A stretch of 21,535 bases of DNA from CAZZCP01 sp964653235. Lineage in GTDB: Bacteria; Bdellovibrionota; Bdellovibrionia; Bdellovibrionales; UBA840. The position numbers and the translations under genes were made by a program. Numbering within the stretch: position 1 is the stretch's first letter; each line of letters begins with the position of its first letter. Positions 1-7,028 of the stretch are shown one piece after another. The stretch lies in assembly GCA_964653235.1 (NCBI GenBank), contig CAZZCP010000042.1, positions 1-21,535 on the forward strand, written 5' to 3'. A model generated the notes under the pieces. That model did no database searches, was not told the DNA's origin, and was given only the letters and a program-made list of their open reading frames with translations.

Positions 1-1
1 T

Positions 2-535
2 ATCAAAGAGGAGTCTGCTCTTTTTGCTGAGCACTGGCTTAAGCCCTACACTGATTTTTTCGATGATTATCTACAGACAAGCAATCGAAAAGAAAGACTT
101 GTGATTCTAAAAAAGTATCAAGAGAGTTGGAAAGAACAGAAAATTGCTTCAAGTGCATTAAAAGACAGAATTTGGTTTGAACAAATGGCTCAAGGCTTGA
201 TTGAACTTGAACCACTTACATCGATGAATGAAAGATTCAATCAAACCTATAATTGTTGGCTTTTAGTGCAACAAAACGAAGCGGGACCAAATTGCTCTAG
301 GGAGTCTGAAATCAATAGAGCCATCTTGAGCTTGATTCAAGACAATGAGCCTGACCTTATCGACAATCAGCTATCCCTACTTGAAGACTCTTATCTCAAA
401 GATCAATTAGAAACTCTTGCAAAAATTTGGCAAATCAAGCAAGAAAAGGGTCTTGAAAGAGCTCAAGTCGAAGCCAAAAGACTTCCATATACCAGCCCGG
501 TCTACCATTTTAGCCAAGCTCTTTTGGAACTCTAA
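2..535 (+). CDS. Unrecognised protein, 3' part only (runs off left edge)
   Basis: The reading frame is open from base 2 and ends at TAA 533-535, so this is the C-terminal ~177 residues of a longer protein. An in-frame GTG at 101 exists, but the upstream codons (IKEESALFAEHWLKPY...) look like normal coding sequence, so I treat the gene as truncated by the window. The visible part is hydrophilic, rich in Glu, Gln, Leu and Lys, probably all helical, with no membrane segment and no motif I recognise. It may be a helical-repeat protein, but nothing fixes a function. It is 63 bp upstream of the Fur-family gene, whose Fur-like box and promoter fill the gap, so the two are probably transcribed separately. 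Confidence 0.7.
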   Translation: MKEESALFAEHWLKPYTDFFDDYLQTSNRKERLVILKKYQESWKEQKIASSALKDRIWFEQMAQGLIELEPLTSMNERFNQTYNCWLLVQQNEAGPNCSRESEINRAILSLIQDNEPDLIDNQLSLLEDSYLKDQLETLAKIWQIKQEKGLERAQVEAKRLPYTSPVYHFSQALLEL

Positions 536-546
536 GTCAGTGCAAA

Positions 547-561
547 TGAGAATCATTATTA
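547..561 (+). promoter_or_regulatory. Fur-box-like operator (7-1-7) upstream of the Fur-family gene
   Basis: TGAGAATCATTATTA matches 12 of 14 defined positions of the classical 7-1-7 Fur core TGATAAT-N-ATTATCA. It lies just upstream of a TTGACT -35-like box at 564-569 and 38 bp before the start of a Fur-family gene. Autoregulation of Fur-family genes through such a site is well known; that it operates here is inference. Confidence 0.6.
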
Positions 562-563
562 AT

Positions 564-592
564 TTGACTCTAGATTTTAACTCGCTTATTTC
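564..592 (+). promoter_or_regulatory. Candidate promoter of the Fur-family gene, possibly leaderless
   Basis: TTGACT (564-569), a 17-nt spacer and TATTTC (587-592) form a sigma70-like pair with a good -35 and a poor -10. The ATG at 599 begins 7 nt after the -10 box and no Shine-Dalgarno sequence precedes it, so transcription may start at or next to the ATG. Confidence 0.35.
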
Positions 593-598
593 ATTAGC

Positions 599-1084
599 AT
601 GCAAATCGAATTTCATAGTAAAAACCAGGAATCAGAACTCAAACAAATCATTCGAGACATTGGCTTAAAAGTAACTCAACAAAGACTTTTGATTCTGCAA
701 TGTCTGCTTCATGGACGAGACCACGTCACTGCCCAAGAAGTATTTGAAAAAACCAGTGCAAAAGATTCAAGTATCGGCTTTGCCACCGTATATCGCTTTC
801 TTCGTCTCTTAGCCAATCACCAACTGGTTACCGAAGTTCGAATGGGGGGCTTACCTGCTAGATATGAGTGGACCAAAAAGAAATGCCACCATGATCATTT
901 AACATGTAAGAGCTGTGGTAAAATTGTTGAATTTGTAAATCCCGATATTGAAAGGCTGCAATTGGAAGTGGCTAAAAGTTTTGGTTTTATTCTTACAGGA
1001 CATATTTTAGAGCTCTATGGTGTATGCCCAGATTGCCAAAAAAAGAGTGATATTCTGCCTCATAGTGATTTAAAGATCCAATGA
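599..1084 (+). CDS. Fur-family metal- or peroxide-responsive transcriptional regulator
   Basis: A 161-residue Fur-superfamily repressor. The N-terminal winged helix-turn-helix (about 15-85) contains GLKVTQQRLLIL and the recognition-helix segment FATVYRFLRLL. The dimerisation and metal domain carries the family hallmark HHDHLTCKSCGKIVEF with H97, H98, D99 and H100. Two Cys pairs, C103xxC106 and C143xxC146, fit the structural zinc site of Fur, PerR and Zur proteins. The subclass cannot be settled from sequence. The ATG at 599 has no Shine-Dalgarno sequence, but no better start is in frame and the N-terminus has the usual length. A Fur-box-like site upstream suggests autoregulation. The stop overlaps the methyltransferase start (ATGA, 1081-1084), so the two are translationally coupled. 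Confidence 0.93.
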   Translation: MQIEFHSKNQESELKQIIRDIGLKVTQQRLLILQCLLHGRDHVTAQEVFEKTSAKDSSIGFATVYRFLRLLANHQLVTEVRMGGLPARYEWTKKKCHHDHLTCKSCGKIVEFVNPDIERLQLEVAKSFGFILTGHILELYGVCPDCQKKSDILPHSDLKIQ

Positions 1085-1998
1085 ATCTTGAGTTTGCAAA
1101 ATCATGCTTTCGATTTCGCAAAGATAATTTAGTTCCTCTACCGAATGCTTTTCGAATTCTACATAATGAATTTGACAATCTTACTTGTGATAAACTTGGC
1201 TCCGTTTTGTTTTACTCTTTTTATGGTCAAAGAGAAGCATTCATAGATTGCAAACAGCTCTGCCAAGCTTATTCAAATTATCTCTGTGAGGAGCTCAATG
1301 AAGATTTGCACTTCTTTTTGCGTTGGATGCCCAATCGAGGAGCCAGCAATGAGACTCTCAGCTATCAAAGCCCTCATTGTCCTGAGAACTGGATCATTAC
1401 TGAGCATAGTTACCAATTTTTACTCTCTAGAACACGAGGAACCTCATCAGGTATTTTCTTAGATCAAAGAGATAATCGAAAATGGCTTTTAGACAACTCT
1501 AAAAACAAACATGTATTGAATCTCTTTAGCTACTCTTGTGCCTTTAGTCTTGCGGCAGCTCAAGGGGGAGCAAAAAAAGTACTTTCTGTTGATACTAGCA
1601 AGTCTTATTTAGATTGGGGCAAGAAACAGTTCGAACTCAATGATTTAAAACTCGAAACCTATGAGTTTTGGGCTTGGGACGCTCTTGAGTTTCTTGTTTT
1701 TGCACAAAAAAAAGAGATGCAATTTGATTTGATTGTTTGTGATCCCCCAAGCTTTGGGCGAAGTCCCAAGGCAAAGTTTCAAATTCATAAAGACTATAAA
1801 AAACTCATTCGCTTGTGCAAAAAAATTCTCTCCCCCAATGGCTGTATTTTGTTTTCTTCGAACTACCAAGAGTGGATTCCTCATATTTGGCAAGACAAGC
1901 TCAAGCAACTCGGCGAGTGTTTTTCGTGCACAAATCTGCCCCTCGATTATTCACACCCACAGGCAAAACCCAGTTTGTTTTCGTGTAAAATTCATTGA
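1081..1998 (+). CDS. Class I SAM-dependent methyltransferase, RlmI/RlmK-like (probable 23S rRNA methylase)
   Basis: A 305-residue methyltransferase of the RlmI (YccW) type. It shows the family signature GIFLDQRDNR, SAM-binding motif I from V145 (VLNLFSYSCAF, then the acidic VDTS strand end) and catalytic motif IV DPPSF at 221-225. E. coli RlmI is about 396 residues with an N-terminal PUA domain. Here the first ~110 residues correspond to the linker-like region and I see no clear PUA domain, so this is a shortened form. By family it would methylate a cytosine or guanine in 23S rRNA; the exact target is not visible. The start overlaps the Fur-family stop by 4 bp with only a weak ribosome site, implying coupling. 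The last 7 bp overlap the convergent queF gene. Confidence 0.82.
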   Translation: MNLEFAKSCFRFRKDNLVPLPNAFRILHNEFDNLTCDKLGSVLFYSFYGQREAFIDCKQLCQAYSNYLCEELNEDLHFFLRWMPNRGASNETLSYQSPHCPENWIITEHSYQFLLSRTRGTSSGIFLDQRDNRKWLLDNSKNKHVLNLFSYSCAFSLAAAQGGAKKVLSVDTSKSYLDWGKKQFELNDLKLETYEFWAWDALEFLVFAQKKEMQFDLIVCDPPSFGRSPKAKFQIHKDYKKLIRLCKKILSPNGCILFSSNYQEWIPHIWQDKLKQLGECFSCTNLPLDYSHPQAKPSLFSCKIH

Positions 1999-2381
1999 GC
2001 TTTGACGTGGCGGGCACTAACTACAGTATGAATATTACCACGCACATTAAAATCCGCTTTCACTTCAATTTCATGAGGATCTAACAAGGTTACCAAATCG
2101 TCACAAATACGATTGGTTACATCTTCATGAAATACAGCTTCATCACGAAATTTATTGATATAAAGTTTTAATGATTTGAGTTCGACGCATTTTTGATCGG
2201 GTACATAGCGAATGTAAATCGTAGCAAAATCAGGAAAACCGCTTCTTGGACAAAGACAGGTAAACTCAGGACAAGTGAAATCAACCGTATACTTACGATG
2301 TTTGGTTCGATTTTCAAAGCTGATCAACTCAGCTTCTTCAATCATTTTCTTGCCATATTCGGTATCTACAACTTCAGCCAT
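1992..2381 (-). CDS. queF: NADPH-dependent 7-cyano-7-deazaguanine reductase (preQ0 to preQ1, queuosine pathway)
   Basis: A 129-residue short (type I, Bacillus-like) QueF. It reduces the nitrile of preQ0 to the aminomethyl group of preQ1 before insertion into tRNA anticodons. The segment FTCLCPRSGFPDF carries the expected catalytic cysteine (C44) and aspartate (D51). The QueF signature ELKSLKLY (68-75 region) for NADPH binding and FHED (84-87) are intact. The ribosome site AGGAG lies a few bases before ATG and sits in the end of the ArsC-like gene, whose stop is 8 bp upstream, so queF is the last gene of the minus-strand run hddA, arsC-like, queF. No other queuosine gene is in the window. It converges with the methyltransferase with a 7-bp overlap. 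Confidence 0.95.
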   Translation of the reverse strand: MAEVVDTEYGKKMIEEAELISFENRTKHRKYTVDFTCPEFTCLCPRSGFPDFATIYIRYVPDQKCVELKSLKLYINKFRDEAVFHEDVTNRICDDLVTLLDPHEIEVKADFNVRGNIHTVVSARHVKAQ

Positions 2382-2389
2382 TTTTACTC

Positions 2390-2731
2390 CTAAAAAAGCT
2401 CTTGGTACTCTTGTTCTGAAAAACCGATGGCCTGTATTTTATTGGCTTTTAAAATCACAGGTCTTTTCATTACTGTTGGCATATCTAAAAGCAACTCAAG
2501 CTTTTTTTGCGGATTCAAGTCCGATTTATCAACATTCATTTTGCGAAAACTAGGACCTCGAGTATTGATCAATTTCTCATCATGATCTTGATCGACCAAA
2601 TTTTTCCATTCTTTTTCGTTGAGTTCTTGTTTTCGAAGGTCACGAAACTCGTATTCAATTTCATTTTCATCAAAGAAATTTCTTGCTTTCTTCACGCTGC
2701 TACAATTTGGAATTCCAAGGATTTTGTACAT
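2390..2731 (-). CDS. ArsC/Spx-superfamily thioredoxin-fold protein (YffB-like)
   Basis: A 113-residue protein matching the YffB-type branch of the ArsC/Spx family. It begins with MYKILGIPNCSSVKKAR, with the redox cysteine C10 in a CSSV context rather than CxxC. It then has the typical central helical segment and a RPVIL stretch near residue 90, where ArsC-type proteins bind glutathione or oxyanion. YffB proteins are small glutathione-dependent reductases of unknown substrate. Arsenate reduction is not supported, because no ars genes are nearby. It lies 24 bp after the GHMP kinase stop and 8 bp before queF, so it is probably co-transcribed with both. No strong Shine-Dalgarno sequence is seen. 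Confidence 0.8.
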   Translation of the reverse strand: MYKILGIPNCSSVKKARNFFDENEIEYEFRDLRKQELNEKEWKNLVDQDHDEKLINTRGPSFRKMNVDKSDLNPQKKLELLLDMPTVMKRPVILKANKIQAIGFSEQEYQELF

Positions 2732-2755
2732 ACTAGGGAAATAACGAGAAGCGAG

Positions 2756-3727
2756 CTATTGAGCAAGAACTTTCACCCCTTCTTGTGAAAAAGAAAAAGG
2801 AAAGTGTACTAATTTTTTAAGATCCTGAACCAAAGCCTTTTGTTTTGCAGGGGGGCATAGAAATAAGAGAAAACCTCCTCCTCCTGCGCCTATGAGTTTT
2901 CCTCCATAAGCACCCAGCAGCATGGCTTTTTCGTAATACTCATCAATCTCAGGGTTCGAAATTTGAGAGTTCAAAGATCTCTTAATTCTCCAGCCTTGAT
3001 CGAGTATTTTGCCTAGGTTTTCAATATTCATACTACCCGAAATCTCTTTGTAAAAATCAAGTGCAAGATCGCGCATCTGCAAAAGAGACGCGTGATTTTG
3101 CCCGACTTCTTGCTTTTCTTTTTCAAGAACCTGGCCACCGTCTCTTCGTTTTCCTGTAAAAAACAAACACATACTTTTTCGCAAACGCTCTTGCCTTTCT
3201 TGACTCAAAAGAATCTTTTCATGAACTACGGAATCATCCTTACAAAAGCGCAAAAACTGCAGGCCGCCAAGTACAGAGGCATATTGATCTTGTTTTCCGG
3301 TAAAACAACCTAAGAGCTGAATCTCAACATAACTGGCCTGCTCTGCCAACTCTAGTAAACTTGGACTTTCATTTTTCAAAACACTCAAGGCTTTTAAAAG
3401 AGCTACAATTAGAGCTGAGCTTGAGCCTAAACCCGTACCCCAGGGTATGTCAGAGAAGATCTTAAAATGCAGAGGCTCTTGGATGTTCTTGAACTCAAGA
3501 CATGTGCGAATGATCTTGTGAGTGATGTCTTCTCTTCTGTCAAAACTTCCTTCACTCTCTTGGGTATAAAACTCAAACTTATTGTTGTTACTTGTTTTGA
3601 CCTCAAGATAGATGTATTGATCGATTGTGCAAAGAACTACAGCACCCTCAGTTTCTTTATAAAAACTCGGAAAATCGGTTCTCCCCCCCATAAAACTGAT
3701 TCTTAATGGACTTTGCACTTTAATCAT
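2756..3727 (-). CDS. hddA: GHMP-family sugar kinase, HddA-like (D-glycero-D-manno-heptose 7-phosphate kinase)
   Basis: A 323-residue GHMP kinase. The N-terminal PLRISFMGGRTDF and the short GKQDQYA (144-150) are typical of the heptose-7-phosphate kinase group. The ATP-binding glycine/serine loop GTGLGSSSA is at 97-105 and the C-terminal GAGGGGF motif at 280-286. HddA-type enzymes phosphorylate heptose-7-phosphate on the route to GDP-heptose for surface polysaccharide. Related FKP-like or other sugar kinases cannot be excluded. The usual partner genes (isomerase, phosphatase, nucleotidyltransferase) are absent from this window. The chosen ATG gives the standard family N-terminus; a TTGACA and a TATAAG box lie directly upstream, so the mRNA may be nearly leaderless. 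It heads the run with the ArsC-like gene and queF. Confidence 0.82.
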   Translation of the reverse strand: MIKVQSPLRISFMGGRTDFPSFYKETEGAVVLCTIDQYIYLEVKTSNNNKFEFYTQESEGSFDRREDITHKIIRTCLEFKNIQEPLHFKIFSDIPWGTGLGSSSALIVALLKALSVLKNESPSLLELAEQASYVEIQLLGCFTGKQDQYASVLGGLQFLRFCKDDSVVHEKILLSQERQERLRKSMCLFFTGKRRDGGQVLEKEKQEVGQNHASLLQMRDLALDFYKEISGSMNIENLGKILDQGWRIKRSLNSQISNPEIDEYYEKAMLLGAYGGKLIGAGGGGFLLFLCPPAKQKALVQDLKKLVHFPFSFSQEGVKVLAQ

Positions 3728-3730
3728 ATA

Positions 3731-3761
3731 CTTATAATCCCATCCTTCTGGGAGCTGTCAA
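3731..3761 (-). promoter_or_regulatory. Candidate promoter of hddA
   Basis: Read on the minus strand, a perfect TTGACA (3761-3756) is followed after 19 nt by TATAAG (3736-3731), five of six matches to the -10 consensus. The hddA ATG begins only 3 nt later, so the transcript would start at or just inside the start codon. The spacer is longer than ideal. Confidence 0.4.
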
Positions 3762-3853
3762 ACTCAGGTTCTACCAGGAAAAAATACTCAAAGCATCATT
3801 TTGACACCAAGAAAAAGAGATAAAGCTCGATCTAAGTTTGCGCATAAAGTCGT

Positions 3854-3859
3854 TATACA
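3854..3859 (+). promoter_or_regulatory. Candidate -10 box of the peroxidase gene
   Basis: TATACA (4/6) places a transcription start near 3866, about 7 nt before the C-run that opens the structured leader. No good -35 lies at 17 nt, so support is modest. Confidence 0.25.
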
Positions 3860-3872
3860 AAAAAATGAGATA

Positions 3873-3949
3873 CCCCCCAACAAAGGGCCAGTTTTTGGCC
3901 CTTTTATGGATTCCAACTGTTTTTAACAGCTGTAAATCCGTTGAGGGGG
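3873..3949 (+). promoter_or_regulatory. Structured leader of the peroxidase gene that can occlude its ribosome site
   Basis: The run CCCCCCAAC (3873-3881) can pair with GTTGAGGGGG (3940-3949, one A bulged), which contains the Shine-Dalgarno sequence of the gene starting at 3952. Enclosed between the two arms is a 9-bp hairpin AAAGGGCCA / TGGCCCTTT (3882-3890 with 3896-3904, 5-nt loop, then T and A), plus a small CTGTT / AACAG hairpin (about 3917-3929). The whole would form a three-way junction of 77 nt. The 9-bp hairpin followed by TTTTA could instead be a weak attenuator. No known riboswitch is recognised. Confidence 0.45.
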
Positions 3950-3951
3950 AT

Positions 3952-6900
3952 ATGAAAAAATTATTTATATTTATTGTACTATTCGCTCTAGGAGTCTCTG
4001 CCAAAGTCAATAACCCAGTCTGTGGGCCAGGTAGAACCGGAGATCTTGATGATTCAAAACACATTCACATTCCTCATGGGGTTATGACCAGCTCTTGGGA
4101 TACACGATTGATCATTCGAGTGAAGTACAAAGGTAACAATGATCGATATTCTTGGGATGCTTTTCTGTTTAAGCCTGAATCAATGAAGCGCACGCAAAAC
4201 GGACTCCCTGATCTAGTTAGCAACAATAGCTTTAGCCCCTCAGTTGAAATAGACTCAGATTCAACAACTGGTGACCTTAACGCCCCAGAGAATCGACTTC
4301 GTGCTGACAAGCGAATGCACCTTGCCATTTATCCCAACCCTGAGTTAAAAAAAAATCCTTATCCATCAAATCAAGATGGAAGCCCTACAAGCAATATGCG
4401 CTCTCGCTATGAAACCTATAACTTTTATATTGTTGGCGTAGTCAACGAGAGTCATGATACGGTGAATGAATTTGACAAAAACTTCTTGGTCTTCTCAAAA
4501 GCACAAGTTGTAGTTCAAGATCCTTATACTAGTCGAGCTAGAATCCACTCAGCTAAGATTTTACAACAAGGCCAGACGATTCGCGATGAAAACAATGAAA
4601 TGATTTACGCCATGGAGCCTAGTGTAACCATGGACGGAAGACTTATGGTCTACAACGGTCATCCCGTCAATCGCGGAAATGGTTTTGTTATGTACACGTT
4701 CAATCCAAACCCGGGAAGCGCTACGGGCTGGTCAAGTCCTCGTCCCTTGAGTGATTTATTTTGGGTTCATGGAGCCGGTTCGCAAAATGAAATGCTGGTT
4801 GACGGAGTTTTGTTCTCTAAAAGATACCCTATTGCAGCTATAGCATTGAGAGATTCTAGCAATCGAGTTTTTCGTATGGGAGAAGCACTACCTGGTGCTT
4901 ACCCATGGATTAGCTTTGATGGTACAGAAGCCCTTTGGTCAAGTGTTGCTACTTTTAATGGTCCAAGAAGAGCAGGCAGCGTTGTAGCTGGTGAACTTAC
5001 TAATTATATGGTTCAGCACATCGATGGAAGAATCAATCCGATGCGATCGAATCTTACCGATCGATCTGATCTCTTTCCTTCGATTCATCCAGAAGGACAA
5101 GAGCTCGTTGATAAATACAATGCCCACACCGATCAATATGGCCAAGCTTTTGGAAGGCATGCTTGGGAGCGAATTTTAAGTATTCCTCTAGGCTTGTACT
5201 CATCGATGTGGAATCCTTACGTAAAAAAATTCGACAATCACTTACCTATTGTAGATCGCGATCATGTTTATTCTTTCATCATGTCTCACTCAAAAAGATA
5301 TGTTGAAGTTCCATTATGGCAAGTCAAAGATGGCCACTATATCTACTACTATCCAATGAATGAAGATTTACAATACGACCTTCCCGCGATTCAAAGACAA
5401 ATGCAATCTCACACAAAAGACTGGAATGCCGTTTATTCTGTCGTACAACAAGATCCTAGAAGAACTCCTGATGTATCTGGAAATTTTAAAGCAGCCACTC
5501 TTCAAGGAGGAGCTCAGTTTCCTTTTGAAAGAAATGATGCCAAAGCCGCTTGGCAAAGCGATCGAGTCATTCTTGATCGCAATGAAGGCATAGTTGGAAA
5601 CGCAATCTATTTTACCGGAAACTCAAGGCTCGATACCCAAGTGGGTCAAGATGAATTGCGAAACATGATCGAAAACCAAGAAATGAGTTTTGAGTTTTGG
5701 GTGAAACCACTGACCAGCGATTCTAAATTGCAAACTATTACCTATATTAAAGACTTTTTCTATACTGCACTTTATGATCATAAATTGTTTGTGAAGTGGA
5801 CTTTTGCCGACCAAAGTATTCAATTTACTGTTGGTAATAACTATCAGGTGAATCAGTGGAATCACTATTTGATCAGCTTTAAAAAAGGAAACATGAGAGT
5901 CTACCAAAATTCGGTTTTGGTGCACGAGCAAACGACCAATGAAAAACTAAGTCAGTCTCAAATCACAGAATATCGTTCTTGGATTGGCCCAAATGCTAGT
6001 GATTCAAATACCTATTATATGCTCGATGAAGTGGCTCTCTCTGATGTAGCGAGAACACAAAAAGAAGCCTGTATGGCAGCCCTTCACCCCTCTGATAAAT
6101 CGAAGCCTCACGACTATCTTGACTTTAGCGGTGATGATGACCCTGTCTCAGAAGGTCTTGTTCAACGCGCATCAAAAGAGCTTGGTCAAAAACTCTTTTT
6201 TGATCCAACGCTATCTCGCGATCGAAGTGTAAGTTGTGCGAGTTGCCACAATCCTGATTTGGCCTGGACCGATGGCAGACGTTTCGCAGTTGGAATAGGT
6301 CGACAAATTATTAAATCCAATACTCCAACTATATTCAATCGATTGTTCGGCAGACTTCATAACTGGGATGGAAAGGCAGAGAGCTTAGAAGCACAGGCAT
6401 TGATTCCCATTGAAAATCCTAAAGAGATGAATATGACCATGCCAGAAGTGGTGCAAAGACTAAAACAAAATCAAAGCTATGTAGAGCTTTTTCATAATGC
6501 CTATCAAAGCGAGATCACTGCCGATTTGGTATTAAAGGCACTCGCCGATTTTCAAAGAAATGAGATTAGTCCTAGAACTTCTTTTGATCGCAAGTCGCTT
6601 TCTGAAATTGAACAAAATGGTATGGGTTTGTTTTACGGCAAAGCCCGCTGTGCTATGTGCCATACAGGTACCAACTTTACAGATGAAAAGTTTCATCACA
6701 ATGGTTTTGGAAAAGGACAGCCACATCAATTTGGCCGGGCCAATGTCACAAGCCGTAGATGGGATAAAGGCAAGTTCAAAACTCCCACACTGCGAAAAGT
6801 AGCATCAACCGCTCCATATTTTCACGATGGTCGCTTCGAAAACTTAGGCCAGGTCATTGATTTTTATAATCAAGGTGGAAGCCAAAACAATGAACAAGAC

Positions 6901-6978
6901 ATTTTTATCCAGCCACTAGGCTTAACAGAACAAGAAAAAGTAGAGCTTGAAGCCTTTTTACAGGCTATTGGCAAGTAA
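3952..6978 (+). CDS. Exported LamG-domain / di-haem cytochrome c peroxidase (MauG/CcpA-type) fusion
   Basis: I choose ATG 3952 over the in-frame ATG 3838 because a GAGG ribosome site precedes it at 5 nt and the product then starts with a clean signal peptide (MKKLFIFIVLFALGVSA, cut after residue 17). The mature protein is about 990 residues. Residues 18 to ~545 are an unrecognised region with TolB/beta-propeller-like pieces (PSVTMDGRLMVYNGH, PWISFDGTEALW). Residues ~549-706 resemble a LamG/concanavalin-like domain (GNAIYFTGN, MSFEFWVKP, WNHYLISFKKGNMRVY, MLDEVALSD). Residues ~734-1005 are a complete di-haem peroxidase with haem sites CASCH (762-766) and CAMCH (900-904) and the family APYFHDGRF segment. 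Peroxidases of this family reduce H2O2 in the periplasm; some relatives oxidise other substrates. It is about three times the usual length of a CcpA. Confidence 0.9.
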   Translation: MKKLFIFIVLFALGVSAKVNNPVCGPGRTGDLDDSKHIHIPHGVMTSSWDTRLIIRVKYKGNNDRYSWDAFLFKPESMKRTQNGLPDLVSNNSFSPSVEIDSDSTTGDLNAPENRLRADKRMHLAIYPNPELKKNPYPSNQDGSPTSNMRSRYETYNFYIVGVVNESHDTVNEFDKNFLVFSKAQVVVQDPYTSRARIHSAKILQQGQTIRDENNEMIYAMEPSVTMDGRLMVYNGHPVNRGNGFVMYTFNPNPGSATGWSSPRPLSDLFWVHGAGSQNEMLVDGVLFSKRYPIAAIALRDSSNRVFRMGEALPGAYPWISFDGTEALWSSVATFNGPRRAGSVVAGELTNYMVQHIDGRINPMRSNLTDRSDLFPSIHPEGQELVDKYNAHTDQYGQAFGRHAWERILSIPLGLYSSMWNPYVKKFDNHLPIVDRDHVYSFIMSHSKRYVEVPLWQVKDGHYIYYYPMNEDLQYDLPAIQRQMQSHTKDWNAVYSVVQQDPRRTPDVSGNFKAATLQGGAQFPFERNDAKAAWQSDRVILDRNEGIVGNAIYFTGNSRLDTQVGQDELRNMIENQEMSFEFWVKPLTSDSKLQTITYIKDFFYTALYDHKLFVKWTFADQSIQFTVGNNYQVNQWNHYLISFKKGNMRVYQNSVLVHEQTTNEKLSQSQITEYRSWIGPNASDSNTYYMLDEVALSDVARTQKEACMAALHPSDKSKPHDYLDFSGDDDPVSEGLVQRASKELGQKLFFDPTLSRDRSVSCASCHNPDLAWTDGRRFAVGIGRQIIKSNTPTIFNRLFGRLHNWDGKAESLEAQALIPIENPKEMNMTMPEVVQRLKQNQSYVELFHNAYQSEITADLVLKALADFQRNEISPRTSFDRKSLSEIEQNGMGLFYGKARCAMCHTGTNFTDEKFHHNGFGKGQPHQFGRANVTSRRWDKGKFKTPTLRKVASTAPYFHDGRFENLGQVIDFYNQGGSQNNEQDIFIQPLGLTEQEKVELEAFLQAIGK

Positions 6979-6993
6979 TCTTTTCTTAAAGAA

Positions 6994-7022
6994 TTGACCC
7001 CCAACAAGACTAGTTCTAGTTT
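6994..7022 (+). promoter_or_regulatory. Possible promoter of iscS
   Basis: TTGACC (6994-6999), a 17-nt spacer and TAGTTT (7017-7022) form a weak sigma70-like pair; the iscS ATG follows 6 nt after the -10 box. If used, the message would be leaderless. This competes with the hairpin reading of the same bases. Confidence 0.25.
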
Positions 7023-7027
7023 GGGGG
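6998..7027 (+). repeat. Inverted repeat abutting the iscS start codon
   Basis: CCCCCAA (6998-7004) pairs with TTGGGGG (7021-7027), enclosing a second stem ACTAG / CTAGT (7009-7013 with 7016-7020) with a 4-nt bulge. The outer stem ends one base before the iscS ATG at 7029. No T-run follows, so it is a poor intrinsic terminator. It shares CCCCCAACAA with the leader of the upstream peroxidase gene. Confidence 0.6.
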
Positions 7028-7028
7028 C

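Noticed and set aside
1733..2005. 90-codon plus-strand frame inside the methyltransferase
   Set aside because: Out-of-frame shadow over conserved motif IV; no independent support.
3838..3951. N-terminal extension of the peroxidase from ATG 3838
   Set aside because: The ATG at 3952 has a GAGG ribosome site and begins a clean signal peptide; the extension runs through the hairpin region and would bury the signal.
5623..5931. 102-codon frame antisense to the LamG-like domain
   Set aside because: No ribosome site or motif; the plus-strand frame is clearly coding here.
6998..7027. Intrinsic terminator after the peroxidase gene
   Set aside because: The stem is good but there is no T-run and the iscS start follows at once.
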